IMG/VR virus record: IMGVR_UViG_3300034198_015954
Coordinates: 1 to 23,775 of that record
Source: a virus
Length of the DNA stretch: 23,775 nucleotides
Strand: one strand, 5' to 3'
In this document: one piece after another, positions 16,201 to 22,795 of the stretch
How positions within the stretch are numbered: position 1 is the stretch's first letter
Layout: each line of letters opens with the position of its first letter
Notes under the pieces: generated by a model
Told to the model about the DNA's origin: nothing
Seen by the model: only the letters and a program-made list of their open reading frames with translations
The model's database searches: none
Position numbers and translations under genes: made by a program

Positions 16201-17001
16201 TGATAAACTAGTGGTATCAACAGCAAAGTATACAGTAGTAATGGCATCGCTGGTCTGCCACCAGTAAGGAAAATCTAGATCACTTAACAATTCGCCGTTG
16301 CCGCTGCTTCTTCCTTGTTTCAGGCTCACTGTGATTGGTCTTGAAGAATCAGCAAAATTATATAGAATATTGCCAGTAGATGTATCTGTGATCAATAGGA
16401 ATTCATCAACACTATAGTTTCCTATGACTTTTATCGAAGTAACTCCTGGCTCTTTTGCAGGCATGGCCGAGAGTCCATTTTGTATCACTGCGCTGAAAAC
16501 AGACCAAAGTGTGGTATTTCGAGCAGATGCTCCTGTTTCGCCATTTTGAGGAACATTATTATTTGATAAAAACACCTGCGGCACAGCGGTTTGTGAATAG
16601 GAGGGGCTGACCACTGTATTTGTAAAAATAAAATTGTTTATAATATTTTTTAGATATGTTTGTCCGGCTATTTCAGGACTAACGTCGCCTCTAATTTGTG
16701 GTTCTCCGTCGATCCAAAAGTAATCAGCAATTTTTCGACACTGCACATTACCGCCGTATCTTAGATCGTGTGCTACAGCATCAATAAAATATCCAACGTC
16801 TCTTGTACATTTTTGTGAAGCATAGGTATACCCAACAAAAGGAGCAACACTATTAGCTATCTGATTGTTAATAAATGCCACTACCTGTGCTTGTAAAAAA
16901 CCCTTATTGGCTAACAGTAATGCAACAGCTTTAGGGAAAAGATTATCATCTTTGCTAATACCCGGTTCGAATATATACTTTTTTATCTGCTTCTTTGCCA
17001 T
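10249..17001 (-). CDS. Giant mosaic virion / fibre protein (2250 residues)
   Basis: This is one of the very large structural proteins of cyanophage-type T4-like myoviruses, probably a tail- or baseplate-associated fibre. Segments in order: an N-terminal virion motif (KCTRDVGYFIDAVAHDLRYGG, about residues 64-84, given in part); three beta-repeats (about 577-835) with GDRIxxLGxxLGG and GTNDI; seven propeller-like repeats (about 902-1189); a conserved virion domain (about 1238-1565) with YQSGKGMMYTTGG and DGTGPSGYN; a module with SGVVYIDNELISYSGK; and three C-terminal repeats (about 1815-2190) with GDxLS and YTRxVMSS. It is rich in Ser, Thr and Gly, with very few Cys or Lys outside the N-terminus. 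AAAGGA precedes the ATG. It is the last gene of the operon starting at 17949. A receptor-binding role is inferred, not shown. Confidence 0.8.
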   Translation of the reverse strand: MAKKQIKKYIFEPGISKDDNLFPKAVALLLANKGFLQAQVVAFINNQIANSVAPFVGYTYASQKCTRDVGYFIDAVAHDLRYGGNVQCRKIADYFWIDGEPQIRGDVSPEIAGQTYLKNIINNFIFTNTVVSPSYSQTAVPQVFLSNNNVPQNGETGASARNTTLWSVFSAVIQNGLSAMPAKEPGVTSIKVIGNYSVDEFLLITDTSTGNILYNFADSSRPITVSLKQGRSSGNGELLSDLDFPYWWQTSDAITTVYFAVDTTSLSASAPIQIFVEESHQTIRPWDFGTDAVERMRVAAPQAMLDADFEYGLQPTKWQALGQIRQYPSLYEIPGTDLSVIAVGTDASVGTGSFGSSLITVTTSGTHGFSAGQPITVKGLNAAISGFARAEGSFLVYNVPSSVSFTYYASARVGTSTNDNLYTSFVQIRQAAFFTGASIGQPTFSVFSNGSEQTVQTRFISTSGSSIIAYTGSAPTPGSPISGSPSIIAGTSISGSVGSNTVSANVKTNVSSVSSTSLTLVDLTGVQQNMALSDASGNGLIISSLDGNTLNLSGPLGRTYVGADGQNTGVSGSNINPIGVGATFKVDRVSGAYSVSDPADSSANGQNYAVGDRIVLLGSDLGGTDGTNDIVISVSAVNSGGSINSFAFTGTAFDGSGTYTSVFMSSTTGSGVGAAITVLREGGTGIYDITLVSGGSGFTSGDSVTWLGSLFGGVDGTNDIVMLVDGVTGGVIIDYRIVPTPLGATGDATYAAVSGTNDSPAGVSAVFTVIRSNGLYSATATTPGTGYKIGNRIKVLGTNLSGSSPYNNAILSVASIGTNGAITSVTASGITYVGDSVSIYPTLTISEALTGSISNNTILNVGAIPTIQVDFSSNHGLLPGTTILSSITSQPAPSFDSVSQTLPSSGSWTGIAWTNGQWVAVRSGSSASAKSSNGTSWTAGGALPSSTTWTSVAAGLIGTSNYFVAIASGGTAAAYSTDFGLTWSASTLPSSSTWSSVTYYGGYFVAIASGGTAAAYSSNGTSWTASTLPSSATWSDVVGGLIGTSNYFVAIASGGTAAAYSPDNGATWAATGALPASTTWSAISFGANRFVAVARGTVNAAVSTNALTWAASTLPTSANWNCIDYSNDGFLVIADGSTSALTSFTGETGTWTDRVLAASATWEEVAAGSFNGTTRFAVVGNNTSALNVDLLSANHQLATGPHVVTQVPSLTSIRYPARTTGVISTNIGLAGVVYVRPDSFFTHRPFDGGVQLGTGGPSHGAQAIRQSKKYIRYQSGKGMMYTTGGLFAPSYNLASATASGTSINSVITFTTDDTDHGLQPGAEIEIIGCVSFEYNGSYIVESVVDARRFRVRSNVVISDLVASLGDDCKVVLKRWHGSTVRIGAFDEQNGLFYQYDGQEMAVVRRSSTNQLTGTAAIVIDSNQVTGTGTRFQDQLSVGDKIVIRGMSHVVTGISSQTAMTVSPDWRGASSIVGARICITTDLYVPQSQWNMDPADGTGPSGYNILPWRMQMLGMQYTWYAAGFVEFMMRGADGKFVFLHRMRNSNVNTEAYMRTANLPVRYEVENASAKNRLSAAITSSSTSIPLSNAGRFPSSGVVYIDNELISYSGKNGNNLIGVSRGANLSNFTAGINRTFTAGIAVSHADNSGVELVSCTTTPTISHWGSALLTDGLFDNDRGYLFNYAATGLSITTTKQTAFMIRLAPSVSNALTGDLGERDLLNRAQLLLAEIAITADTGTGAIVVEGILNPRNYPTNPTFISWSGLSSAASGGQPSFAQIALGGSVNWGGVPATTSTAIVQGALTATVTARAFTTVTNTLTAVANPVGLSGYANALSAARSDFVITNSSYNSFSGSTPLRVGDTLSMNTTGTLSGVNIVGSAGQFTCTAATLYVGMTVTVSGSQPGPTGTPPVPSAGTISGYTSPTTYLISATNGSTTFTLVTLASAAITTVPGSPAGRTFTLSNFLTSNQSISSITPSYLGSSYTRIVMSSPANLTSGVGTNIPVVDTNTISTGYNSAFSTGRSDFLVTDADAAVLSAAVGDQLSVNPFIVASQTVISITTAYALISGVSYTRFVMSSIANSTSTSGSTVTVTVQASTTNSAYANTNYLFFTLASWNASGATVGTRIATSYTQFPAGTSVAAVTTRRLGSTSVIRASMTQTSNASISSGATTTFQFGDPQYALPGEQVFSFITNPGSTSNLDLSQLKELTTTAIGGRGAFPNGPDVLAVNVYKVSGTAIPAAIILRWGEAQA
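13826..14140 (-). repeat. Near-identical DNA repeats inside the propeller region
   Basis: Copies at 13826-13885 and 14081-14140 (60 bases each) are almost identical, and a third at 13958-13995 shares 38 bases. They encode repeated YFVAIASGGTAAAYS. Near-identity at the DNA level, not just in protein, points to recent duplication or gene conversion. Confidence 0.9.
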
Positions 17002-17011
17002 GTTTAATCCT

Positions 17012-17551
17012 TTAAGATCCTAATGCTATACTAAGTGCCGAAATTCTCGAATCTACATAATCTTTACGAGTAGCATGTCCGGCTAATGTAGGTGTATTTG
17101 TTATTGTTGCTGTTGCCATAGTAGCTGTTGTAAATCTTGCTTCTGCAGGTGTAATTAATCCTATTGTGGAGTTTTCAATAGATCCAAGATTTATATTGTT
17201 AACAACTACTCTGCCGTTGTCGATAGTTAAGAAATTGGTAGATGCTATACCGATGTATACATCACCGTCTACTTCTAGTCTGTTAAGTACCCCCAACCCT
17301 GTCAACGAACTATTTTTAATAAGAGGAGAAAGACTAATAGTCGAATCGGAGGTATCTAAAAGAGAAAATGGTTGAAGTGTATCGTCGTTACCATTAATAT
17401 TGCTAATGATATTGAAATACAAAGTTCCATTTACTGTAGCATTGCCTTGAATTTGCAGATTTTCGGCCTGCAAGTTACCTGTATTTGAAACTGCAAATCC
17501 CGGACTCGAAAACCCAAAATTTGATTTTAAAGGAGAAAAATTAACACTCAT
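17012..17551 (-). CDS. Small tail-fibre-like virion protein
   Basis: This 179-residue protein is of a style common in T4-like cyanophage fibre regions. The N-terminus FGFSSPGFAVSNTGNLQAENLQIQGNA (given in part: SSPGFAVSN, residues 15-23) starts a series of short beta-repeats, with LTIDNGRVVVNN in the middle. PAEARFTTATM near the end is the type of segment that recurs in phage fibre repeats. The last about 25 residues (RKDYVDSRISALSIAL) look helical and could trimerise the shaft. It lies two bases after the preceding gene and 10 bases before the giant protein, so the three are probably made together. The exact location on the virion is unknown. Confidence 0.65.
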   Translation of the reverse strand: MSVNFSPLKSNFGFSSPGFAVSNTGNLQAENLQIQGNATVNGTLYFNIISNINGNDDTLQPFSLLDTSDSTISLSPLIKNSSLTGLGVLNRLEVDGDVYIGIASTNFLTIDNGRVVVNNINLGSIENSTIGLITPAEARFTTATMATATITNTPTLAGHATRKDYVDSRISALSIALGS

Positions 17552-17553
17552 TT

Positions 17554-17949
17554 TTATCTCGCGATATCAGTGATAGAGTGATAATAGTTACTACTAAATA
17601 TCAACTTTTTTTCCGATGTTCCTATCGGAGAAGCTGCTAATTTTAATTTCGAATCATCAACTGTCACTATTAAATTTATTAAATCATTGCTTAGAGATGT
17701 TTTACCATACATAGTAATACTTGCTCTATCGAGCCCGGCTATCACTAAGCATTTGATTATTTCCTTTTCTGTAGGTCCGGCGTCTACACATATTGTGTAT
17801 TCTGCTGCCATAAATTCACCCACATAAAACTCGTCGATGAGAGTATTATTACGTATCGTAATCCACGGTCCCTTATACGCAAGGTTAACTCCGTGATTAA
17901 ACCGGAGTGTTCCTTTTAAACCTCGGAAAAAATATCTATCAAAGTTCAT
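17554..17949 (-). CDS. Conserved small virion-region protein, function unknown
   Basis: This 131-residue protein is not assigned to a function. It begins NFDRYFFRGLKGTLRF, contains ITIRNNTLIDEFYVGEFMAAEYTI (about residues 31-54, given only as position) and the segment VIAGLDRASITMYGK, and ends in a beta-rich stretch. The aromatic-rich strands suggest a compact beta domain. It is the first gene of a three-gene operon with the fibre-like protein and the 2250-residue protein, and follows a CTAAATA late promoter by 23 bases. No strong Shine-Dalgarno sequence is visible. The operon position suggests a connector or assembly factor for the large fibre protein; this is inference. Confidence 0.7.
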   Translation of the reverse strand: MNFDRYFFRGLKGTLRFNHGVNLAYKGPWITIRNNTLIDEFYVGEFMAAEYTICVDAGPTEKEIIKCLVIAGLDRASITMYGKTSLSNDLINLIVTVDDSKLKLAASPIGTSEKKLIFSSNYYHSITDIAR

Positions 17950-17972
17950 ATCAGCCCAATATTATATTCTAA

Positions 17973-17980
17973 TATTTAGC
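17973..17980 (-). promoter_or_regulatory. Late promoter GCTAAATA for the giant-fibre operon
   Basis: GCTAAATA on the minus strand lies 23 bases before the ATG at 17949, giving a predicted leader of about 18 bases. It matches the CTAAATA heptamer before gp18 and separates the late fibre operon from the upstream glycan cassette. Confidence 0.6.
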
Positions 17981-17999
17981 CAGATGTCGAAAAGCTCTC

Positions 18000-19823
18000 T
18001 TACCTATTATTAGCAACTTTAATCAATTTCTGGTATTCTGGCAGATACAGATATTCAATATCACTGTTAATTAGGGTATTGACAGCATCCTCCAGAGTTT
18101 CAACAAGAGGATCTCCTCCTAGATTAAAACTAGTATTAAAAATAATAGGACACCCAGTAGTTTCGTAGAATTTTTTAATCAATTTGTAATACAGAGGATT
18201 TTGTTGTTCAGTAACTGTTTGGATCCTACAGGTACCGTCAACATGGATTATTGAAGGAATTTTTTCTTCAACTCCCGGTTGACAGTTGACTGCATACATC
18301 ATGTAAGGACTGCTGTCCATACCTCGAAGATCAAACCAATCGTGAACAAAGTCCTGTAAAATACTGCCAGCAAATGGGCGGAAATATTCCCTGTGTTTTA
18401 CACTGTTAACAAAATCCTTGCCGTCGATAAATCTCGGATCAAATAGAATGCTTCGATTGCCTAATGCTCGTGGACCGTTTTCCGACTGACCTTGAAATAA
18501 TGCCACAATATTCTTGTTTATTAAAAGATCAACAATGTCGCTGTCCTCCGCAGAAAGCAACTCAATTCCGTGGGTATCTTTGAATTTCTCTATGTCAAGG
18601 TCAGAATAATTGTACTGAAATCCCAGATATAATCCGTCACGAGAATAATCGATATTACTGCTAGGTTCTAGAGATTTATAAAACATCAAGGCAGCACCTA
18701 TAGCAGTTCCAGCATCATTGGAAATCGGTTCTACATAGATCTCAATGCCTTCATCTTTTAACCCTTCGAGATAAAAATAATTAGCCACACAATTTAATCC
18801 ATAGCCGCCGCTGATCACTACCTTTTTTTCACCTGTTCGAGCAACAGCTGATCGAATTAAATTAAGTACCTGTTGCTGAGTCTGTTTTTGACAAGCATAA
18901 GCCAAATCTCGTCTGTTTTCAAGCAAGGTTATGTCCCCGTTGTCTCCCCACACGGAAATACTTGGTGAATTGTCATTTAAATAGTCAAACAAACCTGCAT
19001 TGACCACAGCACCGTTCGGGTAGGTAGGAACGATCAGATTTCTATTAGACAGTGCGTGACTAGAAGATTCATCAAATAATTCTGGAATTTGATCTGTGGG
19101 TTTTCCATATGGAAAAAGTCCCATGGTTTTTCCTGCTTCAATGCTCGACCAACCACAGTATTGGGTCACTGCTTCGTAGACCTTTGTGATTCCTGCTCTA
19201 TCTGTGATCAAAGCTTCATGAACGCTGCCTGGTTCGTCGTAGATCGAGCTGTCGAAATCCTTGATATAAGCACCCGGATTTGGTCCCCTAAGACCGATGT
19301 GTTTATAAATCGTTTTAAAATTGTTTGGATATGAACAATCATAGACACTTTCGGTTTCCCAGCCTATTACGTTTTCTCCGTTGATTGTTAATGGAATAAA
19401 TGTTCCAGCACCGTCAACGATCACAGCCGTGGCTTTATCGAAACCTGATCTATAAAATGCACAGGCTGCATGTAGTTTGTGATGTACATGGCTAAGGTCA
19501 ACTACTTGTGGATGATTAAATGGTGATTCTTTTCTACTGATCAATCCTAGTTTTCTTGCAAGGCCGGTATAGACATCGTCGCCACTGAAATCGACCTTGC
19601 CTGCGGTGTCTGATAATTTTTGGGTGTGTGCTACAACAAGATAATCTATCTTATCTGTGTAGTCTAAAATCCTAAGCATGGCAGCATATGGCCCGCCGTC
19701 GTATTTGTGTCGACTCAATCTCTCTTCTTCTATGCTAAAGACGATCTTACCATTTTTAAGCAGGCACACACTGCTGTTGTGTCCTCTAGCGATAGCTGCT
19801 ATCCAAATATCTTTGTTATTCAT
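18000..19823 (-). CDS. NodU/CmcH-family carbamoyltransferase
   Basis: This 607-residue protein is a full-length O-carbamoyltransferase of the NodU/CmcH/TobZ type. Such enzymes activate carbamoyl phosphate with ATP as carbamoyladenylate and transfer the carbamoyl group to a hydroxyl, usually of a sugar. Visible family blocks: GHNSSVCLLKNGKIVFSIEEE (from residue 14, part), the metal-binding region HVHHKLHAA (112-120) with VDGAG (136-140), VVISGGYGLNCVANYF (335-350), the signature ENGPRALGNRSIL (448-460), and the C-terminal HVDGTCR and FNTSFNLGG (527-533, 562-570). No key block is missing. The start has AAAGGA. It is the last gene of the cassette, 9 bases after an SGNH gene. Target could be a glycan, lipid or DNA base. 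Confidence 0.92.
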   Translation of the reverse strand: MNNKDIWIAAIARGHNSSVCLLKNGKIVFSIEEERLSRHKYDGGPYAAMLRILDYTDKIDYLVVAHTQKLSDTAGKVDFSGDDVYTGLARKLGLISRKESPFNHPQVVDLSHVHHKLHAACAFYRSGFDKATAVIVDGAGTFIPLTINGENVIGWETESVYDCSYPNNFKTIYKHIGLRGPNPGAYIKDFDSSIYDEPGSVHEALITDRAGITKVYEAVTQYCGWSSIEAGKTMGLFPYGKPTDQIPELFDESSSHALSNRNLIVPTYPNGAVVNAGLFDYLNDNSPSISVWGDNGDITLLENRRDLAYACQKQTQQQVLNLIRSAVARTGEKKVVISGGYGLNCVANYFYLEGLKDEGIEIYVEPISNDAGTAIGAALMFYKSLEPSSNIDYSRDGLYLGFQYNYSDLDIEKFKDTHGIELLSAEDSDIVDLLINKNIVALFQGQSENGPRALGNRSILFDPRFIDGKDFVNSVKHREYFRPFAGSILQDFVHDWFDLRGMDSSPYMMYAVNCQPGVEEKIPSIIHVDGTCRIQTVTEQQNPLYYKLIKKFYETTGCPIIFNTSFNLGGDPLVETLEDAVNTLINSDIEYLYLPEYQKLIKVANNR

Positions 19824-19832
19824 GATTTTCCT

Positions 19833-20759
19833 TTAAAATCCGTAATACATGCCAGGCCACCGAATTCGATCGATGAAACGTTCGGGGAATTGGTATGATC
19901 TTGCTAATAGATGCTCGAACGCTCTCTTATCTTGTTTCATTCGATTTTGAAGTTTATCAATAGATTCTCCAACTTCTTTTGATATACTGATAGTTTCATT
20001 CGAAATGTTCAATTTCTTTGTTAGTTCCTGTTCAATCCATAGCGTGTGTTGAGTGGTAGTGGGATGGATATCTAGGAATGTCTCTGCAGAAGAATTGTTA
20101 GTATCGATAAATTCAAAAGTTAAATCTGCATGCTGTTGACAAAATAATTCCATGGGCATTAACCAATGATCTGAATGTTGATTCCAGATTTTTTCCTGAT
20201 AAACTCTCAACTCTGGTATGGTTTCCCATGCATGATCGACGACTTTATCTACACCGACTCGATTAAAAGGTTTTTCACCATATCCAGGCCCCTCTCTGAG
20301 ATCCTCTCCCATGTTTCTTATATCTCCTATGCTGGTCATGTAATATGTACAACCTGTGGAGTCTAGAAGACCCTGTGTCAGTAATATATGATTCAGTGTA
20401 TGCATGAGGTATGCTGGCTCATAGAAGAATGTTTCGATCCATTTTTTATCGTATAACTCGGCATTGATGTAATTAAAAACACTGCCGCCGGTTTTCCATC
20501 CTTGATTTCTTCCTCGGATATTACCAGGAGCCCACCAATCATTTCTAAGATGACTGCTCCATTGCACTATGACAATATCGTCTTTGCCAAAGTTATAGTT
20601 ACAGTGTGCTTCTGCTACCCTCTCTGCGATGGCTCGATTACCAATACCGGTTAAACCCCAATTATAAGATTCCTCATATTCCAACCCTAGTAGGGTGGCA
20701 TAAGTTGGCCAACTATAACTAGTGTAACTGCATCCAAAAGCAAAAAAACGTTTACTCAT
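19833..20759 (-). CDS. SGNH-hydrolase-like protein, copy 1 (altered catalytic motif)
   Basis: This 308-residue protein has the SGNH/GDSL layout: block I FGCSYT with nucleophile candidate Ser11, GxGN (GIGN, 38-41), a block-III-like VQWSSHLRND (65-74), and a C-terminal FLDIHP (228-233) with His232. The usual DxxH needs Asp three residues before the His, where this copy has Leu229; its Asp230 is one place off. It may be inactive or use a different acid. SGNH enzymes de-esterify or transacylate glycans and lipids. It is a tandem paralogue of the neighbouring gene with the same length and a shared ending WPxxxxGF. The start follows the neighbour's TAG stop directly (TAGATG), with AGGAT upstream. 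Confidence 0.8.
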   Translation of the reverse strand: MSKRFFAFGCSYTSYSWPTYATLLGLEYEESYNWGLTGIGNRAIAERVAEAHCNYNFGKDDIVIVQWSSHLRNDWWAPGNIRGRNQGWKTGGSVFNYINAELYDKKWIETFFYEPAYLMHTLNHILLTQGLLDSTGCTYYMTSIGDIRNMGEDLREGPGYGEKPFNRVGVDKVVDHAWETIPELRVYQEKIWNQHSDHWLMPMELFCQQHADLTFEFIDTNNSSAETFLDIHPTTTQHTLWIEQELTKKLNISNETISISKEVGESIDKLQNRMKQDKRAFEHLLARSYQFPERFIDRIRWPGMYYGF

Positions 20760-21686
20760 CTAAAATCCTATAACAGGCATCGGCCATTTCATTTTACCTA
20801 GATGTTCAGGGAACAAATCAGTGGTATACAATCCCCAAACAAAATCTTTTTTACTGTGTTTTGTTTTTTTATAAAATTCATCCACAATATCAGCAATTTC
20901 CTCCGATGCTGTGAAAGTGTCGTTTGATATCTTTAATTTATCCTTTAGTTCAGCCTGGCACCATAAAAGATGTTGTCGAGGAGTTGGATGAAGATCGTCT
21001 ACATATATGTTTTTTCCATTGTCTGTGTTATCGTAGTAGTTATAGGTAAGATCCGTATATTTTTGAGCATGTACTTCCATCGGGGTCAGCCAGCGATCCT
21101 GATGTTTCTGCCAGATAGATTCTTCGTAGATTTCAAATTCTGGTATTTTTTTCCAGGCTAGTTTAACAGATCCGCGATCGAGTGGATTGGCTATATTTCC
21201 GGTTTCTCCATAATCGGCATTTGTTCTAAGATCCGAACCTAGATTTCGTAGATCCCCTATGCTGGTCATATACCAATCACATCCGATCCCTTGTAAAAAT
21301 CCCTGAACAAGAGACACATGATTCAAAGTGTGCATGACATATGCTGGTTCATAGAAAAATTTTTCAATCCACTCGTTGTCATAGAGCTTTTGATTGATAT
21401 AATTAAACACGCTGCCCGAGGTTTTCCATCGATATGGTCGATCTCGACAACTGTATGGGTGCCAAAAATCATTTCTTAAATGGCTGCTCCATTGTACTAT
21501 AATAATATCATCTTTGGTGAATCGATGCCTGGCATGAGCTTCTGCGATTCTTTCTGCGATGGCTTTATTTCCCAGACCCTCGAGACCGTAGTTATATGTT
21601 TCGTCGTATTCAAAAGATAACATATTAGCCCAAGTGGGCCATGCATAGTGTGTGTAACTACAGCCAAAGGCGAAAAATCTCTGCAT
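20760..21686 (-). CDS. SGNH-hydrolase-like protein, copy 2 (motif intact)
   Basis: This 308-residue paralogue has block I FGCSYT with Ser10, GLGN (37-40), VQWSSHLRND (64-73) and an intact DxxH, Asp230-Asp-Leu-His233, in VDDLHPTPRQH. The triad is therefore complete and a hydrolase or acyltransferase on O-acylated sugars is plausible. Large blocks are shared with copy 1 (AFGCSYT, GSVFNYIN, FFYEPAY, MTSIGD), so the pair arose by tandem duplication. The start is one base after the glycosyltransferase stop, and no clear Shine-Dalgarno sequence is visible, which suggests translational coupling. No signal peptide is visible, so it acts in the cytoplasm or is carried by another route. Confidence 0.85.
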   Translation of the reverse strand: MQRFFAFGCSYTHYAWPTWANMLSFEYDETYNYGLEGLGNKAIAERIAEAHARHRFTKDDIIIVQWSSHLRNDFWHPYSCRDRPYRWKTSGSVFNYINQKLYDNEWIEKFFYEPAYVMHTLNHVSLVQGFLQGIGCDWYMTSIGDLRNLGSDLRTNADYGETGNIANPLDRGSVKLAWKKIPEFEIYEESIWQKHQDRWLTPMEVHAQKYTDLTYNYYDNTDNGKNIYVDDLHPTPRQHLLWCQAELKDKLKISNDTFTASEEIADIVDEFYKKTKHSKKDFVWGLYTTDLFPEHLGKMKWPMPVIGF

Positions 21687-21687
21687 G

Positions 21688-22695
21688 TTAACAGGTAGGA
21701 CATCCAGCAGGTGCAGTAGTAATAGATACCTCCGAATTGCCGGTAGGACTATTTTTAAATTTTTCTATGCCTTTTACTACCGATTCTACGATAACATCCT
21801 CAATCTTATCATTCATCTGCATGATGCCGTCGTTGCCTCGATCAGCCACGTCGTCCATGGTAATACGAATTGGACTGTATCTGCGTACCTGCCCGCCCAT
21901 GTCTAATATATCAAATTTTTCATAATCGGGATAAGACACATTGACAGCAAATGTCGATCCTAACACCACTGTACCGGGTTTGTCGAGTGCCGCTGCTATG
22001 TGCTGTCCTACCGAATCGCAACCAAAGAAATAATCTGCCTGAGAAATAATCCCAGCCCATTGTCTCAGTGCAACGTTCTGTGGAATTGCTACTGGATCTT
22101 TACAACCGTGCTTGGCGAAATCAATACCAATTTCAGACATCAATATAACTGCATATCCTGCTTTTTGCAATTTTTTGACAATATTGATAACATGTGTGCC
22201 TTCAAAACTTCGACCTGAAAGATCGAAAATGATGTTGTTTTCTGCTTTTACTCCCCGACCAAATGGCTGGAAAACGATTACTTTTTCTTTTTTTGTTTTT
22301 TCTTTTACTTCTTTGACAATATTATAACCTAGGAATTTTTCATCGTTAGATAATTTTAAAAATGGTCTCTGCAGCTCTCTGATGCCTTTGTTATTGATGG
22401 CAATATCATAGGCCTGTGCAATAGAACATTTTTGGTTAAAATATTCCCAGATACGATAGGGTTCCGGTGTTTCTAGATCACAATTTATTAGTTTATCTTC
22501 AAAAAGATTTTTGTGCCAGTGATCGTATGCTCGTTCATGGAGAATAGGATGCCCTCTATAAAAATCAGCTCCGCCCTCGCATACTATGATAAAATCTTTG
22601 CTGGTTTCTTCTGCATATTTTTCCAATGCAGGTATAGAGCACAGTACTCGGCCTGCGCCGCCGTTGATAAAAAAGGCTTTGGTTCTTTCAGACAT
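21688..22695 (-). CDS. Glycosyltransferase family 9-like (heptosyltransferase-type) protein
   Basis: This 335-residue protein fits the GT-B fold of GT9 (ADP-heptose:LPS heptosyltransferase-like) enzymes. The N-terminal loop NGGAGRVLCSIPAL (11-24) is the usual acceptor-domain opening. The C-terminal donor-domain stretch ADYFFGCDSVGQHIAAALDKPG (residues 220-241, shown here only as DSVGQHIAAAL) matches the family pattern of Asp/Ser-Gly-His-Ile-Ala-Ala-Ala followed by KPxxxxxGST. It ends CPTC. It is the first gene of the cassette and has TAGGA a few bases before its ATG. The donor sugar and acceptor cannot be inferred. LPS or O-antigen sugars are the usual targets of the family, but a phage enzyme could act on a virion glycan. 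Confidence 0.85.
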   Translation of the reverse strand: MSERTKAFFINGGAGRVLCSIPALEKYAEETSKDFIIVCEGGADFYRGHPILHERAYDHWHKNLFEDKLINCDLETPEPYRIWEYFNQKCSIAQAYDIAINNKGIRELQRPFLKLSNDEKFLGYNIVKEVKEKTKKEKVIVFQPFGRGVKAENNIIFDLSGRSFEGTHVINIVKKLQKAGYAVILMSEIGIDFAKHGCKDPVAIPQNVALRQWAGIISQADYFFGCDSVGQHIAAALDKPGTVVLGSTFAVNVSYPDYEKFDILDMGGQVRRYSPIRITMDDVADRGNDGIMQMNDKIEDVIVESVVKGIEKFKNSPTGNSEVSITTAPAGCPTC

Positions 22696-22711
22696 ATATC
22701 ATTCCTAAAAT

Positions 22712-22736
22712 ATTATAAGACACTATTAATTTAGCA
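22712..22736 (-). promoter_or_regulatory. TATAAT promoter candidate with a TGCTAAA box
   Basis: On the minus strand TATAAT (22717-22712) is preceded by TGCTAAA (22736-22730) with 12 bases between. This spacing fits T4 middle promoters (MotA box plus TATAAT), though the box is imperfect and no activator gene is visible here. No good -35 is present. It is the only promoter candidate for the 18000-22695 cassette. Confidence 0.4.
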
Positions 22737-22770
22737 TCTTTTAAACTAGAGAACAATAGTCTTGAATTAA

Positions 22771-22794
22771 AAAAAGGACCCCAGGGTCCTTTTT
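22771..22794 (-). terminator. Intrinsic terminator after the chaperone-like gene
   Basis: An A run is followed by stem AGGACC (22775-22780), a 4-base loop, stem GGTCCT (22785-22790) and a T run (22791-22794). It begins just past the stop codon of the 22796-23449 gene. It isolates the glycan cassette from the tail-adhesin block upstream. Confidence 0.8.
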
Positions 22795-22795
22795 A

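Noticed and set aside
15869-16267. 132-residue plus-strand open frame and similar frames at 11474, 13421 and 13634 opposite the giant gene.
   Set aside because: They are antisense shadows of a repeat-rich Ser/Thr/Gly coding gene; no ribosome binding site, promoter or recognisable motif.
17950-17999. Terminator between the carbamoyltransferase and the giant-fibre operon.
   Set aside because: No convincing hairpin with a T tract was found in the 50-base gap; only the CTAAATA box is visible.
22712-22740. A standard sigma70 promoter (TTGACA-N17-TATAAT) ahead of the glycan cassette.
   Set aside because: The TATAAT is good, but the expected -35 position reads AAGATG, so only the middle-promoter-like interpretation was kept, at low confidence.
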